From Rhodospirillaceae bacterium (GTDB taxonomy: Bacteria > Pseudomonadota > Alphaproteobacteria > Bin65), in contig WTGH01000010.1 of NCBI GenBank assembly GCA_011523655.1, positions 248,001 through 312,000 of the forward strand: a stretch of DNA of 64,000 bases, written 5' to 3'. Numbering within the stretch: the first letter of the stretch is position 1; each line of letters starts with the position of its first letter. The translations under genes were made by a program, and so were the position numbers. Shown one piece after another: positions 44,369-52,893 of the stretch. The notes under the pieces are model-generated. The model did no database searches and was not told the DNA's origin. It saw only the letters and a program-made list of their open reading frames with translations.

Positions 44369-45358
44369 GTGTACAAACTGACGAAATGGACAACCGCAGC
44401 CGTTGCCGCGATGGCGGTCACGGCGGCCGCGATCCCGGTCTCAATTCCGGCCGGGGCCGCCGACTATCCGTCGCGGCCGATCACGCTGGTTGCGCCCTAC
44501 GGGCCGGGCGGCGCGGCGGACCTGCACGCCCGCATTGTCGCCGGTACGGCGCCGAAATATCTCAACCATGCCGTACTCGCGATCAACAAGGCGGGCGCGG
44601 CCGGCAGCATCGGCGCCTTCCACGTCGTGCGGGCGAAAAAGGACGGCTATACGCTCCTGTCGGCGCGCGTCGGCAGCAATGCGGGTGTTCCGGCCTTCAA
44701 CCCCAGCATCCCCTACAAGTGGGACCAGTTCACCTTTCTCGGACTGACCGAGCGCAACCCGTTCGTCCTGGTGGTCAACGCCAAGTCGGACATCAAGACG
44801 TTCAAGGACTTCGAGGCGGGGATCAAGGCGGGCAAGATCAAGACCTATTCTTCCGCCGGCGTCGGCACCCTGCTGCATCTGGCCGCGCTGGTGATGGCCG
44901 ACGACATGGGCCTCGATCCGGACCAGATCACTCATATTCCGTTCAAGGGCGGCGGCAAGGCGCGCGCGGCCATCGTCGGCAACCAGGTTCATTTCCTGTG
45001 GCAGAACCTGTCCGGTGTGATCGGTTCGATCCGGGCCGGCCAACTGCGCGCCCTGGCAATCACCACCGAGAAGCGTTTCAAGGCGGTGCCGGACGTCCCG
45101 ACCGTTCGGGAGCTGGGCTATCCGAACATGGAGGCGATCATCGGCTGGAGCGGCATTTTCGGCCCGCCCGGCCTGCCGAAGCCGGTGGTCGACAAATGGG
45201 TCAGCGTGCTGGCGTCGCTCAAGAAAGACCGGGCCTTCAACAAGCTGATCGGCAACCTAGGCTCGATCCCGGACATTCGCAGCCCGGCCGACACCAAGGC
45301 CTTCGTCAAGAACCAGTACGAGACCTTCAAGAAAGTGGTCGCCAAGCTGAAGAAATAG
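44369..45358 (+). CDS. Tripartite tricarboxylate transporter binding protein, TctC/Bug family
   Basis: Periplasmic solute receptor of 329 residues. GTG 44369 follows AGGGAGGA by six bases. The signal peptide (YKLTKWTTAAVAAMAVTAAA) is followed by the Bug-family start YPSRPITLVAPYGPGGAADL and VRAKKDGYTLL. The later YSSAGVGTLLHLAALV and WSGIFGPPGLPKPVVDK segments match the family. It probably serves the TctAB permease encoded divergently; Bug proteins bind carboxylates through a water-mediated pocket. A transcription stop hairpin follows at 45380. Confidence 0.92.
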   Translation: MYKLTKWTTAAVAAMAVTAAAIPVSIPAGAADYPSRPITLVAPYGPGGAADLHARIVAGTAPKYLNHAVLAINKAGAAGSIGAFHVVRAKKDGYTLLSARVGSNAGVPAFNPSIPYKWDQFTFLGLTERNPFVLVVNAKSDIKTFKDFEAGIKAGKIKTYSSAGVGTLLHLAALVMADDMGLDPDQITHIPFKGGGKARAAIVGNQVHFLWQNLSGVIGSIRAGQLRALAITTEKRFKAVPDVPTVRELGYPNMEAIIGWSGIFGPPGLPKPVVDKWVSVLASLKKDRAFNKLIGNLGSIPDIRSPADTKAFVKNQYETFKKVVAKLKK

Positions 45359-45379
45359 GCCCGCCGGCCAAATCTGCGG

Positions 45380-45412
45380 AACGGGCGGGCGGCCTGCGCC
45401 TGCCCGTTTCCG
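45380..45412 (+). terminator. Terminator-like hairpin after the tctC-like gene
   Basis: AACGGGCGGGC (45380-45390) pairs with GCCTGCCCGTT (45398-45408), an 11-bp stem with one G-U pair and a 7-nt loop, followed by a weak T-rich tail TCCGTTTG. Probably terminates tctC or separates its transcript from the sulfatase gene. Confidence 0.55.
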
Positions 45413-45438
45413 TTTGAACGCAAGAGGGACGGAATCCG

Positions 45439-46977
45439 ATGGCGACGGACAAGCCGAACATTCTGTTCATCATGGCCGACCAGATGAGCGCCCGGGCGCT
45501 CCGGCACTACGGCAACCGGACGACGGTGACGCCGAATATCGACCGTCTGGCCGACGAAGGCGTCGTCTTCGAGAACTGCTATTGCAACCTGCCGATGTGC
45601 GCGCCGTCCCGCGCCTCGATGATGGCCGGCATCCTGCCCTTCGCCATCGACATGTACGACAACGCCTCGGAACTCCACGCCGACATCCCGACCTTCGCCC
45701 ACTATCTGCGCCATCTCGGCTACCGGGTGGAGCTCAGCGGCAAGATGCATTTCGTCGGGCCGGACCAGATGCACGGTTTCGAAAAGCGCCACACGACCGA
45801 AATCTATCCGGCCAACTTCGCGTGGACCGTCGACTGGTCGAAGGGCCGGGAATACCGGCCGACCAACCTGACCATGGCGCCAATCCTCGAGGCCGGACTC
45901 GCCGTGCGCACAATGCAGATGGATTATGACGACGAAGTCGAGCATTTCAGCGTCCAGGCGCTCTACGACCTGGCGCGCTACTGCACCGACCGGCCCTTCA
46001 TGCTGACGGTCTCGTTCACCAGTCCGCACCATCCCTATGTGATCGACGAAAAATACTGGAGCCTCTACGACCACGACGCGATCGAGGCGCCGGCGACCGC
46101 GCCGCTCGATCCCGAGGAAATGGACCATCTCAGCCGCAACCTGCACTTTTGCCAGGCGCGGCATCTCTACGACCTGACCGTCGAGGACCGACGGACGGCG
46201 CGGCACGCCTACTACGGCATGATCTCTTACATCGACGAGAAGGTCGGCCGGATTGTCCGCACGCTCGAGGAGACCGGCCTAGCCGACGATACGGTCGTCA
46301 TCTTCACCGCCGACCACGGAGACATGATGGGCGAGCGCGGCATGTGGTTCAAACAGCACTTCTTCGACTGGTCGGGCAAGGTGCCGTTCATCGTCCACGC
46401 ACCACAGCGCTGGAAGCCGGGCAGCGTGAAGGAAGCGGTCTCCCTGGTCGATCTGCTGCCGACGCTCACCGACCTGGCGAGCGGCGGAAAATTCGACGGA
46501 TTCGTCAAGCCGTTGGACGGAGCCTCTCTGCTGCCCGCGCTGGAGGGCGGGAAAGGTGGCATGACCGATACGGTCGTCTCCGAATTCGCCGCCGACGGCT
46601 CGACCGGCGTCAGCCGGATGGTGCGTCAGGGGCCGTGGAAGCTGATGTGGCTCGAGGGCGTCGATATCCTGCTTTACAATCTTGACGACGATCCCGAAGA
46701 GGTGAACGACCTGTCCGCCGATCCGGCTCATGCCGGCCAGCGCGCGGAACTGGAGGCGATCCTGTTCGAGGACTGGGATCCGAAGGCCTATACCGACATC
46801 ATCGCCGAGAACCAGCAGCAGCGCCTGTTCATCCATCGCACGACCGGTGGTGAGCCGGACTATGTCAATCTCGTGCGCGAGGGCGATGACGGCCGTTACG
46901 TCCGCAACGCCGGCGCCGCGGACACCAAGGCGAAGGCGCGCCTTCCCCGGGTCGAACCGGCACAGCCGAGCCGATAA
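45439..46977 (+). CDS. betC: Sulfatase, choline-sulfatase (BetC)-like
   Basis: Type I sulfatase of 512 residues, the same size as BetC, which releases choline from choline-O-sulfate. The formylglycine signature is MCAPSRASMM (Cys54), and metal ligands are in IMADQMS and FTADHGDMMGE. KMHFVGPDQMHGFEKR and TTEIYPANFAW are close to the BetC pattern. No signal peptide is seen, again as BetC. ATG 45439 has GAGGGA upstream. If it is a true BetC, choline would feed the betaine metabolism suggested by the Rieske protein at 52894. An anaerobic- or formylglycine-maturation enzyme is not nearby. Confidence 0.88.
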   Translation: MATDKPNILFIMADQMSARALRHYGNRTTVTPNIDRLADEGVVFENCYCNLPMCAPSRASMMAGILPFAIDMYDNASELHADIPTFAHYLRHLGYRVELSGKMHFVGPDQMHGFEKRHTTEIYPANFAWTVDWSKGREYRPTNLTMAPILEAGLAVRTMQMDYDDEVEHFSVQALYDLARYCTDRPFMLTVSFTSPHHPYVIDEKYWSLYDHDAIEAPATAPLDPEEMDHLSRNLHFCQARHLYDLTVEDRRTARHAYYGMISYIDEKVGRIVRTLEETGLADDTVVIFTADHGDMMGERGMWFKQHFFDWSGKVPFIVHAPQRWKPGSVKEAVSLVDLLPTLTDLASGGKFDGFVKPLDGASLLPALEGGKGGMTDTVVSEFAADGSTGVSRMVRQGPWKLMWLEGVDILLYNLDDDPEEVNDLSADPAHAGQRAELEAILFEDWDPKAYTDIIAENQQQRLFIHRTTGGEPDYVNLVREGDDGRYVRNAGAADTKAKARLPRVEPAQPSR

Positions 46978-46994
46978 GGTTCGCCGGGGCGGCG

Positions 46995-49067
46995 ATGGCG
47001 GAACCTGCGGGATCGGCGCGAGACCGGCGGAGCGGCCTCGGCGCGCGGCTGTTTACTTTCGCCGTTGTCACGGACACCCACCTCAACCAGGGCGAGGACG
47101 AGTGCAATTCGCCCTTCGCGGTGAACGCGCTGGCCAACCGGCGTTTGCGCCACGTCGTCAACGACCTGAACCGGCGCGACCTCGCCTTCGTCGTCAATGT
47201 CGGCGATCTGCTGCATCCCGTGCCGGCCGTACCGGCGTTGTACGACCGGGCCGCCGCCCGTTATCTCGAACAGTCTGCGGCGCTGCGGCACACGCAATAC
47301 CTGACCCCCGGCAATCACGATGTCGGCGACAAGCCCAACCCGTGGGCGCCGACCGCAACCGTCTGCGACGCCTATCTCGCCTGCTGGGAGAAACATTTCG
47401 GGCCGCACTACCGGTCGTTCGACCGTGGCGAGTGCCATTTCGTCGTTATCAACGCCCAACTGTTGAACAGCGGCCTGGCGGCGGAAGCGGAACAGCGCGC
47501 CTGGCTGGAAGCCGGCCTCGCGGCGCGCCGGGGCAGGCGGATCTTCCTGTTCACCCACTATCCGCCCTTCGTCGCCGACGAGGACGAACCCGAACACTAC
47601 GACAATATCGGCGAGCCGGGGCGGAGCTGGCTGACCGGCCTGATGCGCGAACACGATATCGAGGCGCTGTTCGCCGGCCATGTCCATAATTTCTGGTTCA
47701 ACCGGATCGGCGCGACGGACTGCTATCTCCTGCCGTCGACCGCCTTCGTCCGGCAGGACTATGCCGAGATGTACCGCGCTCCGCCCGGGCCGGACGACGA
47801 ATCCGGGCGCAACGACAAGCCGAAGCTGGGCTATGTCGTCGTCCATGTGCACGAATTCGGCCACGTCTGCGAACCGGTGCGCACCTGGGGCGAGACCGCC
47901 GACGCTCTCGTGCCTCCCGGCGAAATGCCCGCGCCGCCTTCGCCGCCGCACCCCAAACTGATCGACCGGAGCGCATTCGGTTTCGACATGCGGCAGGATT
48001 GGATGGAGACGGTCGAGGTGCCGCCCTCGGGCGGGCTGGACGAGTTCGACCGCAAGCGGGCGCGCAACGATTATCCCGTGCTCGGCCTTTGGGAAATGGG
48101 CATCCGCAACCTGCGTATCCCGTTGAGCGACCTCGCTACGGCCTCGCGCCGGGAGCGGCTGCGCGCGCTGGCCGAACACGGCTTCGCCTACACCCTGTTC
48201 ACCTTCGGCTTGCCCGACGCGCGGACGCGCGGGCTGATCGTGGAGAATGCAGACCTGTTGGGCGCATGGGAGGCCGGATTCGATCCGGGGGCGGATAGCA
48301 GCGTACCGGAGATTGCAACTGCCGCCGCGGCTGCCGGCGTCCCGCTCTATCTGTCGCGGCTGCGTTCCCATGACGAACTGCGCGCCGAGGCCGGGCGCTA
48401 TTTCCATGTCGTCAATCACGGCTTCGACATTGCCGACCGGGATTGGATCGAAGCGTTGCTGACGCAGCCGGACCTCGCCGAAACCCTGGCCGGCCTCGTG
48501 TTCCGCCTGCCGGCCGAGGCGCCGGTGTGCGAAACGCTGGTCGGGATCGACAGGCTGGCCGGCAGCTTCGGTCTTCGCGCCTCGGTCCATTTGCGCACGG
48601 CGGGCTTCGATCCATCGCAGCCGGAGCGCGACGATCTCAAGATTGCCGGCCGCATGGCCGAAGCCCTGTTCACCGCAAACACGCTCGGCAACGTCGGCGT
48701 CTTTGCCGACACCCTGGTCGATCACGACCGCGGCTATTTCGTGCGGCACGGCGCCTATGACCGGCTGTGCAACCCCCGGCCTGCCGCACTGGTGGTCCGG
48801 CATCTCAACGCCGTGCTGGCGCAATATCCGGATCGCTTTGGCGGGTGCGCTACCGCAGAAGCCGAGGGGCATGGCGGCCGCTGCCTGGCATCCGAAGGGC
48901 AGCGCGGTTCAATCCGGGTTTTCCTGCCTGCGGACGGCGCGGACTATCCGCTTGCGCGCGCCTTTCCGTCCGCCGCGAAATCGACCGGCACGACCTTTGT
49001 CGAACTCGCTTCGGGTCTGAAGCGGGAGAGCGTTGCCGCCGGGCCGGTTGCGGCGGTGTCCGGGTAG
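46995..49067 (+). CDS. Metallophosphoesterase with a long unrecognised C-terminal half
   Basis: A 690-residue protein. The N-terminal calcineurin-like phosphoesterase (about 20-265) is complete: VVTDTHL, NVGDLL, GNHDVG, FTHYPPF and GHVHNFWF carry the expected metal ligands. Residues ~340-690 form a separate region I do not recognise, starting RQDWMETVEVPPSGG with alternating hydrophobic strands and helices (IRNLRIPLSDL, GFAYTLFTFGLPDAR, IAGRMAEALFTANTLGNVGVFAD) that could be a barrel. It starts 17 bases after the sulfatase gene and shares its transcript, so it may remove a phosphate or phosphodiester from related headgroups (inference). Confidence 0.85.
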   Translation: MAEPAGSARDRRSGLGARLFTFAVVTDTHLNQGEDECNSPFAVNALANRRLRHVVNDLNRRDLAFVVNVGDLLHPVPAVPALYDRAAARYLEQSAALRHTQYLTPGNHDVGDKPNPWAPTATVCDAYLACWEKHFGPHYRSFDRGECHFVVINAQLLNSGLAAEAEQRAWLEAGLAARRGRRIFLFTHYPPFVADEDEPEHYDNIGEPGRSWLTGLMREHDIEALFAGHVHNFWFNRIGATDCYLLPSTAFVRQDYAEMYRAPPGPDDESGRNDKPKLGYVVVHVHEFGHVCEPVRTWGETADALVPPGEMPAPPSPPHPKLIDRSAFGFDMRQDWMETVEVPPSGGLDEFDRKRARNDYPVLGLWEMGIRNLRIPLSDLATASRRERLRALAEHGFAYTLFTFGLPDARTRGLIVENADLLGAWEAGFDPGADSSVPEIATAAAAAGVPLYLSRLRSHDELRAEAGRYFHVVNHGFDIADRDWIEALLTQPDLAETLAGLVFRLPAEAPVCETLVGIDRLAGSFGLRASVHLRTAGFDPSQPERDDLKIAGRMAEALFTANTLGNVGVFADTLVDHDRGYFVRHGAYDRLCNPRPAALVVRHLNAVLAQYPDRFGGCATAEAEGHGGRCLASEGQRGSIRVFLPADGADYPLARAFPSAAKSTGTTFVELASGLKRESVAAGPVAAVSG

Positions 49068-49119
49068 CGGACCGGCTGGACGACCGGGCAGGGAGGCGCC
49101 GTGAGCGCTGCCGGCGGTT

Positions 49120-50571
49120 TCAATATCCGGGCGGCGGCGTGAAGCGGTAATAGCCCTCTTCGATCAGCCCTGCCATGTGCAGGCAGGTCAGATCGTCGTA
49201 CCGGCGCCCGACGATCTGGATGCCGACGGGCAGGCCGTCGACGAGGCCGATCGGCGCGACGGTCGAGGGCAGGTAGTAGCCGCAGGGATAGCCGGCCCAG
49301 AAGAGTTGGTCGACGACCGGCTGCACCCTGCCGTTGACGGTGATCGTCCGGTCGTGGCGCTCGCCCGTCTGATCGTGCGGGAAGGCCGGCGAGGATGCGG
49401 CCGGGCAGAGCAGCAGGTCCCAGGTCTCGAACCACGCTTCCCAGTCTTCCATGAGCTTGTAGCGCCGCTCGTTCCAGCGCAGCCAGTCGCGGTGCAGCAT
49501 GGTCTGGGCTTCCAGCATCCGGCGGCGGTAGGGGATCGCGTCCGCCGGCAGGCGATCCAGATCCTCGTGCGCCTGCGCCATCATCTCGTCGCTCAGGGGC
49601 TTGGACGTCTCGGCGCGCAGCAGCATCGTGTAGACCTCCATCGCCTCTTCGGTCGGGAAGTCCGGCTTCGCGCCGATCTCGACGGTCGCGCCTTCGCTTT
49701 CCAGCCAGCGCGCGAGCGCGGCGATGGCGTCCTGGTAGGATTGCTCCACTTCCGCCTGAGGGTCGCTCAACAGGAGGCCGACGCGGTACTCGTTCAGGCT
49801 CTGCCGGCGCGGCGCGGGCAGGTCCAGGCGCCATCCCCGCGCGGCCGGGCCGTCGGCGCCGGCCAGCAGTCCGAAGGCCAGCTTCAGGTCCGCCGCCGAC
49901 CGGGCCAGCGGGCCGACGACGGCGATGTCGGTCGGCGCCCGGTTGCCAGGCAACGCCTGGCCCCGGTCCGAGACGATCTCCCAGGTCGGCTTGTGGCCGA
50001 AGACCCCGCAATAGTGGGCCGGGTTGCGGATCGAGGCGCCGATATCCGAGCCGGCGTCCAGCCCCGTCAGCCCCGCGGCGAGGGCCGCCGCCGACCCGCC
50101 GGAGGAACCGCCGGGCGAACGGGCCGGATCCCACGGATTGTTGCAGGTGCCGTAGATTTCGTTGAAGCTCTGCCAGTCGCTCAACATGAACGGCACGTTC
50201 GTCTTGCCGAAGACCACGGCGCCGGCGCCGCGATACTTCTCGACGACGGCCGAGTCCGTCTCCGCGATGTTGTCCCTGTATTCCGGAACACCCCACGTCG
50301 TGGGCGAGCCCGCCAGGTCGTAGCTTTCCTTCACGGTGACCGGCAGGCCATCCAGGGGGCCGGTGTCCTCTCCCGCCGCGCGGCGCCGGTCCGAGGCGTC
50401 GGCTTCCGCCCGTGCGCGCTCTGCATCCCGCCAGACGATCGCGTTGATCGCCGGATTATGCCGATCGACGCGCTCAAGAAAGTGATCGAGCAGTTCCCGC
50501 GCGCCGATCTCCCGCGCATCGAGCAACGCCATCAACTCGGTCGCCGATCGGTAGTGTATCCCGGACATCAT
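49120..50571 (-). CDS. Amidase (amidase signature family)
   Basis: Amidase signature enzyme of 483 residues. The catalytic triad is visible: Lys in PVTVKESYD, cis-Ser in SPGGSSGGSAAALAAG, and the nucleophile Ser in GSDIGASIRNPA. The C-terminal ends GLPVGIQIVGRRYDD, typical of the family. Start ATG 50571 is followed at once by a second ATG (50568) that sits at better distance from GGAG; either may be used. Last gene of a minus-strand unit glyoxalase-dehydrogenase-amidase. Its substrate is an amide of unknown identity. Confidence 0.93.
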   Translation of the reverse strand: MMSGIHYRSATELMALLDAREIGARELLDHFLERVDRHNPAINAIVWRDAERARAEADASDRRRAAGEDTGPLDGLPVTVKESYDLAGSPTTWGVPEYRDNIAETDSAVVEKYRGAGAVVFGKTNVPFMLSDWQSFNEIYGTCNNPWDPARSPGGSSGGSAAALAAGLTGLDAGSDIGASIRNPAHYCGVFGHKPTWEIVSDRGQALPGNRAPTDIAVVGPLARSAADLKLAFGLLAGADGPAARGWRLDLPAPRRQSLNEYRVGLLLSDPQAEVEQSYQDAIAALARWLESEGATVEIGAKPDFPTEEAMEVYTMLLRAETSKPLSDEMMAQAHEDLDRLPADAIPYRRRMLEAQTMLHRDWLRWNERRYKLMEDWEAWFETWDLLLCPAASSPAFPHDQTGERHDRTITVNGRVQPVVDQLFWAGYPCGYYLPSTVAPIGLVDGLPVGIQIVGRRYDDLTCLHMAGLIEEGYYRFTPPPGY

Positions 50572-50595
50572 GCGCTCCAGTTTGAATGTTCGGCG

Positions 50596-51654
50596 CTACA
50601 GCCGTTCCGCCACAGCCCGGCCGAGATCGGCACAGCGCGCCGAGCCGCCCATGTCCGGAGTCAGCGTTGCGCCTTCCGCCAGGACGCCCTCGAACGCCGA
50701 GACGACCGCCGCCGCGGCTGCGGGCTCGCCGAGATGGTCGAGCATCATCGCGCCGGACCAGATCTGGCCGATCGGGTTGGCGATCCCTTGGCCGGCGATG
50801 TCCGGCGCCGAGCCGTGGACCGGCTCGAACATCGACGGATGCTCCCGTTCCGGGTTGATGTTGCCGGAGGGTGCAACGGCGATGGTGCCGGTTGTGGCCG
50901 GGCCGAGGTCCGACAGGATGTCGCCGAACAGGTTGGAGCCGACGACGACGTCGAACCAGTCCGGGTGGCGGACGAAATGGGCCGCCAGGATGTCGATGTG
51001 GAACCGGTCGGTCGTGACCTCGGGATACTCCGCGGCGATGGCGGAGAAACGCTCGTCCCAATAGGGCATGGTGTGGATGATGCCGTTGGATTTGGTCGCC
51101 GAGGTCAGATGCCGGCGCCTCCGGCCCCGGGCCAGCTCGAAGGCGTAGCGCATGATCCGGTCGGTGCCGCGGCGGGTGAACACCGTCTCCTGCATCGCCA
51201 GTTCGGCGTCGGTGCCCTGGTGGAGCCGGCCGCCGATCTCGGAATATTCGCCCTCGCAGTTCTCGCGCACGATCAGATAGTCGATGTCGCCCGGCTGGCG
51301 CCCGGCGAGCGGGCAGGGCAGGCCTTCGATCAGGCGCACCGGGCGCAGGTTGACATACTGCTCGAAGCGCCGGCGGATCGGGATCAGCAGGCCCCAGAGC
51401 GAGACATGGTCGGGCACGCCGGGAAAACCGACCGCGCCGAGGAAGATGGCATCGAAGCCGGCCAGCCGGTCGAGACCGTCCTCCGGCATGAGCCGGCCGG
51501 TCCGGGCATAGCGTTCGCAGCCCCAGTCGAACTCGGTCCAGTCCCATTCTATGCCGAACCGGGCGCCGGCGGCCTCCAGCACCCGGATGCCTTCCGGCAC
51601 GACCTCCCGGCCGATGCCGTCGCCGGGAATGACAGCGATACGGTAGCGATTCAT
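50596..51654 (-). CDS. Tartrate/D-malate-type dehydrogenase (isopropylmalate dehydrogenase superfamily)
   Basis: A 352-residue beta-decarboxylating dehydrogenase. The GDGIGREVVPEG start, RENCEGEYSEIGGR substrate loop and DILAAHFVRHPDWFDVVVGSNLFGDILSDL region (in parts) match TtuC/DmlA rather than IPMDH or isocitrate dehydrogenase; NLRPVRL matches as well. It likely oxidises D-malate or tartrate with NAD and Mn. It lies 24 bases before the amidase and 46 after the glyoxalase in one operon. The nearby tctA/B/C carboxylate importer may supply the acid (inference). Confidence 0.88.
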   Translation of the reverse strand: MNRYRIAVIPGDGIGREVVPEGIRVLEAAGARFGIEWDWTEFDWGCERYARTGRLMPEDGLDRLAGFDAIFLGAVGFPGVPDHVSLWGLLIPIRRRFEQYVNLRPVRLIEGLPCPLAGRQPGDIDYLIVRENCEGEYSEIGGRLHQGTDAELAMQETVFTRRGTDRIMRYAFELARGRRRRHLTSATKSNGIIHTMPYWDERFSAIAAEYPEVTTDRFHIDILAAHFVRHPDWFDVVVGSNLFGDILSDLGPATTGTIAVAPSGNINPEREHPSMFEPVHGSAPDIAGQGIANPIGQIWSGAMMLDHLGEPAAAAAVVSAFEGVLAEGATLTPDMGGSARCADLGRAVAERL

Positions 51655-51700
51655 CGGATGGCTTTCGGTGGCGGGAACCGGCCTTCGCCGACGCGCGGCG

Positions 51701-52102
51701 TCAGAGCGCGCGCGTACCGGCTTCGATCAGTTCAACCTTGTACCCGTCGGGATCCTCGACGAAAGCAATGACCGTGGATCCGCCTTTGACCGGCCCCGGC
51801 TCGCGGGTGATGTTGCCGCCCGCGGCGCGGATCCGCTCGCAGGTTTCGGCAACGCTGTCCACGCCCAGGGCGATGTGTCCGTACGCGGTTCCGAGATCGT
51901 ACTCCGACGTTCCGTGGTTGTAGGTCAGTTCGATTTCGGCCTCGCCGTTCCTGTTGCCGCCCCGAAAAGCGACGAAGGCGAGGGTATACCCCTGGTCGGG
52001 ACGCTCGGTGGTGCGCAGCAGGTCCATGCCGATGACCTTGGTGTAGAAATCGATGGAGCGCTGCAGTTCGCCCACCCGGAGCATCGTGTGTAGAAATTGC
52101 AT
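51701..52102 (-). CDS. gloA: Lactoylglutathione lyase (glyoxalase I)
   Basis: A 133-residue VOC protein, the length of bacterial glyoxalase [21 protein letters not shown] supplies the first His, [10 protein letters not shown] a Glu, [12 protein letters not shown] a His and [12 protein letters not shown] the last Glu: a complete Ni-type ligand set. Detoxifies methylglyoxal as the glutathione hemithioacetal. First gene of the glyoxalase-dehydrogenase-amidase operon. It is unlike the VOC protein at 21174 in length and motifs. Confidence 0.9.
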   Translation of the reverse strand: MQFLHTMLRVGELQRSIDFYTKVIGMDLLRTTERPDQGYTLAFVAFRGGNRNGEAEIELTYNHGTSEYDLGTAYGHIALGVDSVAETCERIRAAGGNITREPGPVKGGSTVIAFVEDPDGYKVELIEAGTRAL

Positions 52103-52893
52103 AATCGTCTTCCTCGGGCGGCGGCGCGCCGGGACCGGTCTGCGCCAGGGCCGTCAAACTATCGCGTTTGTCTCGCGCGCCCAATAGCGCCAAAGACTTC
52201 CCCCAGCGAAAAGCCGTGAGCCGGGCCGGTCTCCAAAATTATTTCCTTTTTTTCGATATTATTCCTTGACACGGTCGATCCGGCGCCCTATATCGGCCCT
52301 GTCAACGCCCGAAGTGCGCCTGCCGCGGCCGGCCGACTCCTCCCGAAATAAAGCAAACGAAGAACCAGGCGGAGGACCGCGCGGGACCGTTCTGCCCGTC
52401 CCGCTGTCCGGCCCGCCGCCGCCAGTCGGACATCCTATGCGCCATTGGGCTTGACGGCCGGACCCCGTCCCATTCGACCCTCCGGTTCGACCCTCCGATT
52501 CCGCCGGGCCATCGTGCCCCGATCCTGCCTGGCGGTGCCGCCCCGGTGTCGACCGGCGCTCCCGGCCGGCCGGGTTGCTGGAAAAATTCCTATCGGGATT
52601 GATTTTGCGCACTTCCGGACGGCGTCTTTCCAACGATTCCAATGGGTTAGGGCTGCCGGGAGCAAAAAAACATATTAGAAGGAGCGGTCTGTTTAATTCC
52701 AAAAAACAGAGCGATTTCAAAGACTTGGGCAACCGGACATTGAACACTCGTTCAAAAACCCGGCCGCTTTCCGGCGTTCGGCCCGTCCGGCACACCCTTT
52801 CGCAGAGGAATCCAAAGGGGGACGGTTTCGTGTCGAGCGGCGGGCGGTTGCTCAGGCCGGGCGCCGCGACGCCGGCTCAAATCGACCCCGCCT
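52103..52893. other. 791-bp gene-free region
   Basis: This stretch lies between the 3' end of a Rieske gene and the start of gloA, both minus-strand. I see no convincing gene. It contains a promoter-like pair on the plus strand (52266-52294), an AT-rich patch (52238-52262) that may hold the gloA promoter, a hairpin GCGGGAC/GTCCCGC (52381-52404), a tandem 12-mer TTCGACCCTCCG (52473-52484 and 52486-52497) and a TCTGTTT/AAACAGA hairpin (52688-52710) near the end of the Rieske gene. Confidence 0.5.
52266..52294 (+). promoter_or_regulatory. Sigma-70-like promoter with no gene downstream
   Basis: TTGACA (52266-52271) is separated by exactly 17 bp from TATATC (52289-52294). No protein gene follows in the plus direction; transcripts would run toward the antisense strand of the Rieske gene. 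A small RNA is one possibility. Confidence 0.35.

Noticed and set aside
52473..52497. Tandem 12-mer TTCGACCCTCCG
   Set aside because: Only two copies with one intervening base; too little to call a repeat element or CRISPR.
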